This document shows, piece after piece, positions 17,838 to 25,520 of a DNA stretch of 64,000 nucleotides. Within the stretch, counting starts at the first letter, position 1, and each line of letters starts with the position of its first letter. The translations under genes and the position numbers were made by a program. Under the pieces are notes generated by a model, which saw only the letters and a program-made list of their open reading frames with translations, had not been told where the DNA came from and ran no database searches. The stretch covers positions 1-64,000 of the forward strand of contig CAJMAC010000002.1 of the NCBI GenBank assembly GCA_905211265.1, given 5' to 3'. This stretch comes from an uncultured Eubacteriales bacterium (GTDB lineage: Bacteria; Bacillota_I; Bacilli_A; RF39; UBA660).

Positions 17838-18754
17838 TGGAGAGTCTTGGGGAATATATTAAAAGAAATTATAAAGATAATAGTGATATGCTTAATAAGA
17901 AATTTGATGAATTATATGAAGATAATCCTTTATTTAAAAAGATTGTTAATTCATTAGATGTTGAGAAAAGTAAACTTGTTAATAATGCTTCAAAAATTAT
18001 GGATTCTGTTAATGAATTAGAAAGATGTATGAAATGTAAAAACATTTTAGAATGTAAAAATGAAGTTAAAGGATATGTATATTATCCTAGTATAGAAAAT
18101 GATGATATTGTATTTAGTTATATAATGTGTAAACACAAGAAAAAGTTAGATGAAAAGAATGCTTATTTAAAAAATATTATTTCTTATGATATGCCTAAGG
18201 AATTATTAAATGCTAGTATGAAGGATATTGATACTGATGATGAGGCAAGGTATGAAGTAATTTTATGGTTAAAAAATTTTATTGATAATTATAAAAAAAA
18301 TGATTTAAAAAAGGGTTTATACTTGACAGGAAACTTTGGATGTGGTAAAACATATTTAGTATGTGCTATGCTAAATGAGATGGCTAAGAAAGGTCATAAA
18401 ATTGGTGTAGTTTATTATCCTGATTATTTAAGAAGTTTAAAGGAATCTTTTTCTGATGATTATTCACATAAATTTAATGCTATAAAGAATTGTGAATTAT
18501 TACTCATAGATGATATTGGAGCAGAAACTACCACTAGTTGGGGTAGAGATGAGGTTCTTGGTACAATACTTCAATATAGGATGCAAGAGGGATTGGTTAC
18601 ATTTTTTACTTCAAACTTTACAATGGATGAATTAGAAGAACATTTTAGTGTTAGTAAAGGTAGTAATGATAGAGTTAAAGCAAGAAGAATAATGGAGAGA
18701 ATAAAACAACTTACTGAGTGTAAGTCTATGATAAGTTTTAATAGGAGAAAGTGA
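17837..18754 (+). CDS. dnaI: Primosomal helicase loader DnaI
   Basis: The AAA+ core has Walker A GNFGCGKTY and Walker B LLLIDDIGAE, with an arginine-rich end (RVKARRIMERIKQL). The N-terminal part contains a Cys cluster (CMKCKNILEC and CKHKKK) like the zinc-binding domain of DnaI that contacts the replicative helicase. At 305 aa it matches B. subtilis DnaI (311 aa). It is coupled to dnaB by a one-base overlap. The gene is followed after 7 bases by two small tail-anchored membrane proteins that are not part of the known primosome. Confidence 0.92.
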   Translation: MESLGEYIKRNYKDNSDMLNKKFDELYEDNPLFKKIVNSLDVEKSKLVNNASKIMDSVNELERCMKCKNILECKNEVKGYVYYPSIENDDIVFSYIMCKHKKKLDEKNAYLKNIISYDMPKELLNASMKDIDTDDEARYEVILWLKNFIDNYKKNDLKKGLYLTGNFGCGKTYLVCAMLNEMAKKGHKIGVVYYPDYLRSLKESFSDDYSHKFNAIKNCELLLIDDIGAETTTSWGRDEVLGTILQYRMQEGLVTFFTSNFTMDELEEHFSVSKGSNDRVKARRIMERIKQLTECKSMISFNRRK

Positions 18755-18761
18755 GGATATT

Positions 18762-19082
18762 ATGAAGGAAATTGATAAGGATTTTATTGATGAGAAAGGA
18801 AATAAAAATACATTACAAATTGAGTCTGAAAATGATTTTGATTTAAAATTACCTGGTAAGTATAAATTATGTAATTTTAATAGAAAAGATGATAAGAAGA
18901 AAAATATATTTACTAAAGATATTAATTTAAATTTATTTGGTAAAAAGAATAAGGAAAAAGGTAATAATATTTTTACTAAAGATATTGGCGTAGGTAGTAG
19001 TGGTTTTACACAAGTAGCATCTTTATCTGTTATTATTGCTATTGCTATGCTTATTGTAATGTATGTTTTATTTAAATTCTAG
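18762..19082 (+). CDS. Small tail-anchored membrane protein (106 aa)
   Basis: Unknown function. The first 78 residues are charged and rich in Lys, Asp and Asn, with a repeated phrase (KNIFTKDI... and NNIFTKDIG). The C-terminus is one membrane helix introduced by GFTQVASLSVIIAIA. The next gene product ends with a related helix. With the charged part in the cytoplasm it would be a C-tail anchored protein. It lies 7 bases after dnaI in the same operon. Confidence 0.6.
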   Translation: MKEIDKDFIDEKGNKNTLQIESENDFDLKLPGKYKLCNFNRKDDKKKNIFTKDINLNLFGKKNKEKGNNIFTKDIGVGSSGFTQVASLSVIIAIAMLIVMYVLFKF

Positions 19083-19090
19083 GTGATAAG

Positions 19091-19585
19091 ATGAAGAATT
19101 ATATATTAGATTATGTTAATGAGAATGAGTATAAGAAAAAAGAAAAGGCAATAAAGAAATATAATATGCTTGCTTATAAGAAGTTAATATTTGAGTATTA
19201 TAATGCTTTAAGGGAAGGTAATTTTTTAGGAGTTTGTGTTGAAACTGATAAAAAAAATGGTATTAGTAAGTATGAATTAAAATTACCTACGGATAATATG
19301 TTTGCTAAGGTACATGGTCCACTTATGTTACATTATTCTGTATATGATGCTCAACATATTGTTATGCTTAATACTTTAACTCCAGAAGATGTATTAACTG
19401 AAGGACATATGGAAGAATTATCTACATATAAGGGTGTTATGGTTACTAATTCACATAAAGAGAAAGACATGTTTAAAATTAATTTATTTAATGCAATGAA
19501 AAGGGATGATGGCTTTACTAAGTTAGCAGGACTTTCATTATTAATTATTATAGCACTTGTTATTATTTTAATAATAGCATTATAA
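19091..19585 (+). CDS. Small tail-anchored membrane protein (164 aa)
   Basis: Unknown function. A soluble part of about 137 residues (including LKLPTDNMFAKVHGPLMLHY, which looks like a folded domain) is followed by a C-terminal helix beginning GFTKLAGLSLLIIIA. This resembles the tail of the preceding protein, so both may be held in the membrane the same way. It sits 8 bases after the previous gene and 14 before dnaE. Position inside a replication operon hints at anchoring of the replication machinery, but nothing in the sequence proves it. Confidence 0.6.
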   Translation: MKNYILDYVNENEYKKKEKAIKKYNMLAYKKLIFEYYNALREGNFLGVCVETDKKNGISKYELKLPTDNMFAKVHGPLMLHYSVYDAQHIVMLNTLTPEDVLTEGHMEELSTYKGVMVTNSHKEKDMFKINLFNAMKRDDGFTKLAGLSLLIIIALVIILIIAL

Positions 19586-19599
19586 AAGGAGGTGTATTT

Positions 19600-22524
19600 A
19601 TGGATTACACTGCTTTACAAGTGAAAACTAGTTATTCTATATTAGAGAGTTTGAATAGTATCAGTAAACTAGTTAGTAGAGCTAGTAGTCTAGGATACAC
19701 CTCTTTATCTATTACTGATACAAATAATTTATTTGGGGTAATTGAGTTTTATTTGGAATGTAAGAAATATAATATTAAACCTATTATTGGTATTGAGGTT
19801 AGATATTTTGATACTGTATTTTTATTATATGCAATGAATGAATTAGGATACAAGAAAATCATTAATATTTCTTTAAAAATATCTGAGAAATCTTTAACTA
19901 TTAATGATTTAGAAGACAATAATAATATTATTATTGTATATCCATATAGTTCTTTTAATAAAGAGATATTCGATAAATTTAAATATAAATATGTTGGATA
20001 TAGTAATAGTATTGAAAGAGATAATATTGATAATAGTTATAAAAAGGTATTTATAAATAATGTTAGTTATATTGATAAAGATGATTATAAATATTTAGAT
20101 TATTTATTTATGATTAAAGAAGGTAAGGTACTTGGAGAATATGAATTAAATACGCATATTAATAAATATTTACTTAGTTATGATGAGGTATTAAAAGTAA
20201 GCAATAAAGAGGATATTCTTAATACTAAGGAAATTAGTGATATGTGTAATTTAACTATAGGTTATAAAGAAGGATTACTTCCTGTATATGATGAGAATAT
20301 TAATTCTTTTGAGTATTTATCTATGTTATGTAATAAGGGATTAAAGAGAAGACTTAATGATGATGTTAGTGAATTATATCAAAATAGGTTAGATTATGAA
20401 CTTTCTATTATTAAGCAAATGGGATTTTGTGATTATTTTTTAGTTGTATGGGATTATGTAAAGTATGCTAAATTTCATGATATTTTGGTAGGGCCTGGTA
20501 GAGGTAGTGCTGCAGGTAGTTTGGTTAGTTATACTTTGGGGATTACAGATATTGATCCTATTAAGTATGATTTGTTATTTGAAAGATTTCTTAATCCTGA
20601 GAGAGTTACTATGCCTGATATTGATATTGATTTTGATAATGAGAAAATTGATGAAGTAATTAATTATGTTATAAATAAATATGGTAAAAAGAAAGTAGCG
20701 GGTATTATTACTTTTATGAGAATGTCTGCGAAACAGGTTATTAGGGATGTTGGTAGAGTTCTTAAGATTAATTTACCTATAATTGATGCAGTTAGTAAAC
20801 AGATAATTTATCCAACATTGGTAGAAAATATGGATAAGAATGTATCTTTTAAGAGAATTATTAATTCCAGTGAGGAATTAAAGAGATTATATAACATTTC
20901 TTTGAAATTAGAAGGATTAATTAGAAATCCTAGTATTCATGCTGCAGGTATTGTAATGAGTAGATATAGTATTGATGAGACTATTCCTTTATATAAGAGT
21001 GATTCTGGGATGTATTTGACTGCTTTCACTAAAGATTATTTGGAACCTTTGGGATTATTAAAGATGGATTTTCTTAGACTTGCTACTTTAAGTTTTATTG
21101 ATGATGTAATTAAGAATATTAGAAAACAAAAGGGTATTGATATTACTTTTAGTAAGATACCACTTGATGATAAGAAAACTTTAAAGATATTTTATGATGT
21201 TAAGACTGATGGCATATTTCAATTTGAATCTGATGGTATGAAGAATTTTTTATCTAAACTTAAGGTAAGTAGTTTTGATGATATTGTAGCAGCATTAGCT
21301 TTATTTAGACCTGGCCCAATGGATAATATTGATACATATATAAGAAGAAAAGAAGGTAAGGAGAAAATAGACTATATTGATAGTTCATTAGAACCTATTT
21401 TGAAATCTACTTATGGTATTATTATTTATCAGGAACAAATTATGGAAATTGCTAAGGTTATGGCAGGTTATACTTATGGGGAAGCTGATGTTTTAAGAAG
21501 AGCGATGAGTAAGAAGGATGAGAGTAAACTTCTTAAAGAAAGACCTAAATTTATTGAAGGTGCTGTTAGTAAGGGATATTCATTAGATAAGGCTAATTAT
21601 GTTTTTGATTTGATATTAAAGTTTGCAGATTATGGTTTTAATAAATCTCATTCAGTTGCTTATGCAATTATAGGATACAAGATGGCATTTCTTAAAACTT
21701 ATTTTCCTATGTATTTTCTTGCTAGTTCACTAACTAATGTTATTGGTAATGAATATAAAACTAAGATGTATTTACAAGAAGCAAGAAGTAATAATATAAA
21801 GATATTATGTCCTAATATTAATTATAGTAGTTATAAATATGAAGTAGTAGATAATTCTATTAGATGTCCTATATCTATTATTAAGAATATTGGTAAGGTT
21901 GGATATAATGAAATAGAAAAGGAAAAGAAGAATTGTGAGTTTGTAGATTTTACTGATTTTGTTGTTAGATGTTATTCACAAAGTTTGAATAAAAAAAGTA
22001 TTATTTCTCTTGTTTTAGCAGGTTGTTTTGATGAGTTTGGTTATAATAAAAAAACTTTAGTTAATAATTTAGATAATATTATTAATTATGCTGAACTTGT
22101 TAATGATGGTGGTATGATTGAATTAGAGAAACCTGAACTTGAATATTATGAAGAGTATTCTAAGGAAGAATTAGTTAATTATGAATATAATGTATATGGA
22201 TTTTATTTATTATCTCATCCTACTTTAATATATAAAAATAATAATGATGTTGATTTAGTTAATATTGATAAATATTATGATAAAAAGATTAATATTGTTG
22301 TAGTTATTGATAGGGTTAAGGAAATATTAACTAAGAAGAATGATGCAATGTTATTTGTATATGGTAGTGATAACACTGGTAGTATTGATATTACTTTGTT
22401 TCCTAATGTATATTTGGAAAATAAAGATATTAATAAGAAGGATGTTATTCGTGTATTTGGTAGGGTAGAAAAAAGATATGATAGATACCAAATTATTGCA
22501 GATAAGGTTAGTAAGTTAAATTAA
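19600..22524 (+). CDS. dnaE: DNA polymerase III alpha subunit DnaE (short Firmicute type)
   Basis: At 974 aa this is the short DnaE that works beside PolC in low-GC Gram-positives. The palm motif PDIDIDF with catalytic Asp residues is present, as are VGPGRGSAAGSLVSY, HAAGIVMS, LKMDFLRL, FRPGPMDN, YQEQIMEIA and FADYGFNKSHSVAYA. A C-terminal OB fold ends YDRYQIIADKVSKLN. The N-terminal PHP domain begins ALQVKTSYSIL: where an active PHP would have HLxVHSxYS, the two His are Ala5 and Lys9, so its metal site is lost. Ribosome site AAAGGAGGTG. It ends the dnaB operon and converges with the rluA-like gene. Confidence 0.93.
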   Translation: MDYTALQVKTSYSILESLNSISKLVSRASSLGYTSLSITDTNNLFGVIEFYLECKKYNIKPIIGIEVRYFDTVFLLYAMNELGYKKIINISLKISEKSLTINDLEDNNNIIIVYPYSSFNKEIFDKFKYKYVGYSNSIERDNIDNSYKKVFINNVSYIDKDDYKYLDYLFMIKEGKVLGEYELNTHINKYLLSYDEVLKVSNKEDILNTKEISDMCNLTIGYKEGLLPVYDENINSFEYLSMLCNKGLKRRLNDDVSELYQNRLDYELSIIKQMGFCDYFLVVWDYVKYAKFHDILVGPGRGSAAGSLVSYTLGITDIDPIKYDLLFERFLNPERVTMPDIDIDFDNEKIDEVINYVINKYGKKKVAGIITFMRMSAKQVIRDVGRVLKINLPIIDAVSKQIIYPTLVENMDKNVSFKRIINSSEELKRLYNISLKLEGLIRNPSIHAAGIVMSRYSIDETIPLYKSDSGMYLTAFTKDYLEPLGLLKMDFLRLATLSFIDDVIKNIRKQKGIDITFSKIPLDDKKTLKIFYDVKTDGIFQFESDGMKNFLSKLKVSSFDDIVAALALFRPGPMDNIDTYIRRKEGKEKIDYIDSSLEPILKSTYGIIIYQEQIMEIAKVMAGYTYGEADVLRRAMSKKDESKLLKERPKFIEGAVSKGYSLDKANYVFDLILKFADYGFNKSHSVAYAIIGYKMAFLKTYFPMYFLASSLTNVIGNEYKTKMYLQEARSNNIKILCPNINYSSYKYEVVDNSIRCPISIIKNIGKVGYNEIEKEKKNCEFVDFTDFVVRCYSQSLNKKSIISLVLAGCFDEFGYNKKTLVNNLDNIINYAELVNDGGMIELEKPELEYYEEYSKEELVNYEYNVYGFYLLSHPTLIYKNNNDVDLVNIDKYYDKKINIVVVIDRVKEILTKKNDAMLFVYGSDNTGSIDITLFPNVYLENKDINKKDVIRVFGRVEKRYDRYQIIADKVSKLN

Positions 22525-22531
22525 AAGATAC

Positions 22532-23203
22532 CTATTTAAAAAGTGTAAATGGGTATCTTTTTGGTAAATTTATTTCAAATGTTAATAATTCATTTGTAGT
22601 TGGATGATAAAATGATAATTTTTTAGCAAATAATGCTATTTGTGTATTAGGCTTTGCATTTTTATTATATTTTTGATCTCCATATAGGGGATTATTTCTT
22701 GAAGAAAATTGTACTCTTATTTGATGTGAACGACCTGTTTGCAAATTTATTTTTACTAAATTTAAGTTGCCTACTGTTTTAATTAATTCATAATCTAGTA
22801 TGGATAGTTTTCCTTTTTCTTTGGTTGTTGTTTTAGATATATTAGTTTTATTGTCTTTGATTAGATAATCTTTTAAAGTTCCTTTTTTGTCTATTTTATT
22901 TTCTACAACGGCATAGTATGTTTTTTTTAATTTGTTTTCCCTTACTTGATTACTTAGTCTTGAAGCTGCTTTGGAAGTTTTGGCAAATACCATTACTCCA
23001 CCGACTGGTCTATCTAATCTATGTACCAATCCTAAGTAAACGTTACCGGGTTTATTATATTTTTCTTTTAAATAATTTTTTAATATTGTTAGTAAATCTA
23101 TATCATTAGTAATATCTTCGCATACTGGTATATTTATTGGTTTTTCTACTACTAAAAGATGATTGTCTTCGTAGATTATATTAATTTTTGGTAATTTTTC
23201 CAT
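22532..23203 (-). CDS. RluA-family pseudouridine synthase
   Basis: The catalytic motif HRLDRPVGG carries Asp64, and the usual flanking segments are present: IIYEDNHLLVVEKP near the start, LQTGRSHQIRVQF and PLYGDQKY later. These enzymes isomerise uridine to pseudouridine in rRNA or tRNA; with no S4 domain (223 aa) it resembles the shorter RluA/RluC-like members, target site unknown. I choose ATG 23203, where the preceding GTGG can act as ribosome site; GTG 23212 is possible. It overlaps the 3' end of the methyltransferase gene upstream, so expression is coupled. Confidence 0.85.
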   Translation of the reverse strand: MEKLPKINIIYEDNHLLVVEKPINIPVCEDITNDIDLLTILKNYLKEKYNKPGNVYLGLVHRLDRPVGGVMVFAKTSKAASRLSNQVRENKLKKTYYAVVENKIDKKGTLKDYLIKDNKTNISKTTTKEKGKLSILDYELIKTVGNLNLVKINLQTGRSHQIRVQFSSRNNPLYGDQKYNKNAKPNTQIALFAKKLSFYHPTTNELLTFEINLPKRYPFTLFK

Positions 23204-24047
23204 ATATACCACATGGTAATATTAATTTTTCTGTTGTAGGTAATCCAATTTCTCCAGTTTCAATATTACTATTTTTAAATGTTTGATTTAAAATATTACT
23301 TAATGATGTTGGAGATACTCCAGTTGTATAGGAATTAATTAATACAAATAAATAATCTTTATCTAAGATATCATATACTTTGCTAAGTAATTCTTTTAGG
23401 TTATCTTCGAATTTCCATACTTCTTTGTTTGGTCCTCTGCCATAACTTGGGGGATCCATAATTACAGCATGATATGTTCTTCCTCTTCGTTTTTCTCTTT
23501 CTAGGAATTTAATTGCATCTTCGACGATGAATCTTATACATTTATTATCTAGGTTACATAGATGCATATTTTCTTTTGCCCAGTCGTTTATACTTTTTGA
23601 TGCATCAACATGAACTACTTCGCTTACATTATCAGAGCTTGCTGCGGCCATGGTAGCACAACCAGTATAGGCAAATAGGTTTAATACTCTTAGATTTTTT
23701 TGATTAGAATTATTTAATTTATCCATTATATAATCCCAGTTTGTTGCTTGCTCTGGGAATATTCCTGTGTGTTTAAAGTTTGTTGGACTTACTTTAAATT
23801 TTAGATGTTTATAGTTAATGGTCCAATATTCTGGTAATTTTTTTCTAAATTCCCACGAACCTCCACCTTGACTACTTCGATGATAATATCCATCCCAAGT
23901 ATTCCATATTTTATTTGTTTTATCTTTATTCCATATTATTTGTGGGTCAGGTCTATTTAAAATAATATTGCCCCATCTTTCTATTTTTTCTCCTTCGCCT
24001 GTTGCTATACATTCATAATCTATCCAATTTTTACTTAAATTTATCAT
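23181..24047 (-). CDS. RlmI/RlmK-like SAM-dependent methyltransferase
   Basis: The SAM-binding motif is VLNLFAYTGCATMAAA, followed by VVHVDASKSINDWAKEN and the catalytic DPPSYGRG. These are hallmarks of the class I methyltransferases related to RlmI that methylate rRNA (cytosine-5 or guanine). The PUA domain present at the N-terminus of RlmI is not seen; instead about 100 residues with WDGYYHRSSQGGGSWEF precede the fold, as in the shorter homologues. The rluA-like gene overlaps its end, so an operon for RNA modification is likely. Confidence 0.85.
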   Translation of the reverse strand: MINLSKNWIDYECIATGEGEKIERWGNIILNRPDPQIIWNKDKTNKIWNTWDGYYHRSSQGGGSWEFRKKLPEYWTINYKHLKFKVSPTNFKHTGIFPEQATNWDYIMDKLNNSNQKNLRVLNLFAYTGCATMAAASSDNVSEVVHVDASKSINDWAKENMHLCNLDNKCIRFIVEDAIKFLEREKRRGRTYHAVIMDPPSYGRGPNKEVWKFEDNLKELLSKVYDILDKDYLFVLINSYTTGVSPTSLSNILNQTFKNSNIETGEIGLPTTEKLILPCGIYGKITKN

Positions 24048-24104
24048 AGTATTCCTCCGTAAAGTATTATAGCAAAAAAAATATCACTATTCAATTAATA
24101 GCGA

Positions 24105-24437
24105 TTAGTTTTTTCCTTTTTTTACATATTCTTCTTTCATAATTGTAATTACTCTTACTAGAAAATCTAAATCTGTTTCAAGTAACATTTTACAGTTTTC
24201 TGTTACATATTTGATTTTATCTTCATATACTTCGTTGTTTTCTTCTATGTCTAATAGGGAAGATATGCTTACTCCGAATAGTGATGATACTCCTTTGATG
24301 ACTGAGGCAGTTGCTTCGGTTTTGTCATTTTCTATTCTTGATAAACTATTTCTATTTATTTTTAGTTTGTTTGCTAGGTCTTCTTGTGACATATTTTGAT
24401 TTCTTCTTAATACTTTGATTTTTTCTCCTAAATTCAT
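24105..24437 (-). CDS. Xre-family helix-turn-helix regulator
   Basis: Residues 1-60 form a typical Xre/Cro HTH: LGEKIKVLRRNQNMSQEDLA, then NRNSLSRIENDKTEATASV. The remaining 50 residues are helical and probably serve dimerisation. There is no effector domain (110 aa in all). It has a GAGGGTGTG ribosome site. No operator can be assigned; it may regulate itself or the divergent tRNA side, but there is no evidence for that. Confidence 0.8.
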   Translation of the reverse strand: MNLGEKIKVLRRNQNMSQEDLANKLKINRNSLSRIENDKTEATASVIKGVSSLFGVSISSLLDIEENNEVYEDKIKYVTENCKMLLETDLDFLVRVITIMKEEYVKKGKN

Positions 24438-24693
24438 GTTACTTCACACCCTCATATAAAATTATATATATTTGTTAGAAAATAGTAATATTTTGATAAA
24501 AATTTAAGCAATGTTGCATAATATTTCAACAATAATACTAAAATATATTAATAATTATATATAAATAATAGGTATTTTCTTAGTCTTGTAGTGTTTTGTC
24601 GAAAAAAAATTAAAAAAATTAAAAAAAAGTATTGCATTATTTTTTAATATAGTTTATAATAAAGTAGTCTTTTGAAAGAAAAGTGCCGATATT
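24438..24693. other. AT-rich intergenic region
   Basis: The stretch between the Xre gene and tRNA-Asn contains no gene or riboswitch-like fold that I can see. Its right end holds the tRNA promoter. Confidence 0.6.
24632..24660 (+). promoter_or_regulatory. Promoter of tRNA-Asn
   Basis: TTGCAT (24632-24637), 17-base spacer, TATAAT (24655-24660). Confidence 0.75.
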
Positions 24694-24769
24694 GCCTAAT
24701 TAGCTCAGTCGGTAGAGCACTCGGCTGTTAACCGATAGGTCGTAGGTTCGAGTCCTACATTAGGCGCCA
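24694..24769 (+). tRNA. tRNA-Asn (anticodon GTT), CCA encoded
   Basis: A complete cloverleaf: acceptor GCCTAAT (24694-24700) pairs exactly with ATTAGGC (24759-24765), then discriminator G and an encoded CCA (24767-24769). The D arm is GCTC/GAGC, the anticodon loop CTGTTAA gives GTT at 24727-24729, and the T arm is GTAGG-TTCGAGT-CCTAC. The base of the anticodon stem has a C/T mismatch. It has its own promoter and terminator, so it is transcribed alone. Confidence 0.97.
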
Positions 24770-24779
24770 TTTGAAAATT

Positions 24780-24806
24780 AAGTAAGTTTAATACTTACTT
24801 TTTTTT
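24780..24806 (+). terminator. Terminator of tRNA-Asn
   Basis: AAGTAAGT, loop TTAAT, ACTTACTT, followed by a T run. Confidence 0.88.
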
Positions 24807-24863
24807 GTGCGTTTTAATTTTCTTTTTATTTCATCTTTCATATATTATAATGGAAGTGATAGT

Positions 24864-25172
24864 ATGGAATATATTACTAAATATTTGGTAGAGATATTAT
24901 TTTCTTTTGTTAGTTTCTTATTTGTGTATTTATACAAAAAAGTTAAAAGTGTTATTAGTACTATGGATTCTACTAAAAAGAGTTTACTTGCTTTAACTAA
25001 AAATTTATTTATTCAAAAGTATTATTTTTATAAGAGACAAAATTCTATTAGTTTATATGAAAAAGAGGCTTTAACTAATTTATATGCTGAATATAAGAAA
25101 CTAGGAGGTAATGGTGTTGTAGAAAATATGTTTGAAGAAATAGATTTAATTCCTCTAGATAGGTGTGATTAG
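24864..25172 (+). CDS. Small membrane protein (102 aa), one N-terminal helix
   Basis: Unknown. The start ATG 24864 follows GGAAGTGA and a TATAAT-like box; longer in-frame starts run into the tRNA terminator. A membrane helix (about residues 10-28, LFSFVSFLFVYLY) is followed by a Lys-rich helical cytoplasmic part. The size and shape recall phage holins or stressosome-type small membrane proteins, but no phage genes are nearby. The next gene begins 2 bases later, so the two are coupled. Confidence 0.55.
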   Translation: MEYITKYLVEILFSFVSFLFVYLYKKVKSVISTMDSTKKSLLALTKNLFIQKYYFYKRQNSISLYEKEALTNLYAEYKKLGGNGVVENMFEEIDLIPLDRCD

Positions 25173-25174
25173 TT

Positions 25175-25507
25175 ATGGATATATTAATTACTAATGAATT
25201 AATTAATTGTTTGCTTATTTCTGTAATTGTTAGTGTAATTAATATGATTATGGTGCAAAAGTTTAAAGAGTTATCTTGTATAAAAAATAGTGATCAAGTA
25301 TTTATATTAAATTTAATATTATCTTTTGTTATTGGTATACCTTTTTCTATTATTTTTTATGGGAAAGAATTTTATTATAGTGTATGGGTTTCTATATTTT
25401 CTTTTGTAGGTGCTTCAAATATTTATGAATTATTAAAAAAGCAAACTTTAATTGATTATACTCCATTTAAAATTTCTGATAAGTATGAAAAAAAGAGCAA
25501 TAGTTAA
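25175..25507 (+). CDS. Small membrane protein (110 aa), about three helices
   Basis: Unknown. Hydrophobic stretches at about 8-27, 42-61 and 67-84 suggest three membrane helices, with a charged tail. It starts 2 bases after the previous gene, and the two may form a membrane complex. A perfect-looking bidirectional terminator covers its stop codon. Confidence 0.55.
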   Translation: MDILITNELINCLLISVIVSVINMIMVQKFKELSCIKNSDQVFILNLILSFVIGIPFSIIFYGKEFYYSVWVSIFSFVGASNIYELLKKQTLIDYTPFKISDKYEKKSNS

Positions 25508-25520
25508 ACTATTACTCTTT
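25492..25520. terminator. Bidirectional terminator
   Basis: AAAGAG and AATAGT pair with ACTATT and CTCTTT around a TAA loop and one C/A mismatch. It lies between the convergent small membrane protein gene and the HerA-like gene. Confidence 0.8.

Noticed and set aside
24438..24693. T-box or riboswitch ahead of the tRNA or the Xre gene
   Set aside because: No T-box core, no known riboswitch core, no terminator/antiterminator pair.
24807..24863. Longer start for the small membrane protein after tRNA-Asn
   Set aside because: It would begin in the tRNA terminator; ATG 24864 has a ribosome site and promoter in front.
24864..25507. Prophage remnant (holin-like genes)
   Set aside because: No other phage genes, attachment repeats or integrase nearby; the tRNA-Asn 3' end is not duplicated within the window as far as I can see.
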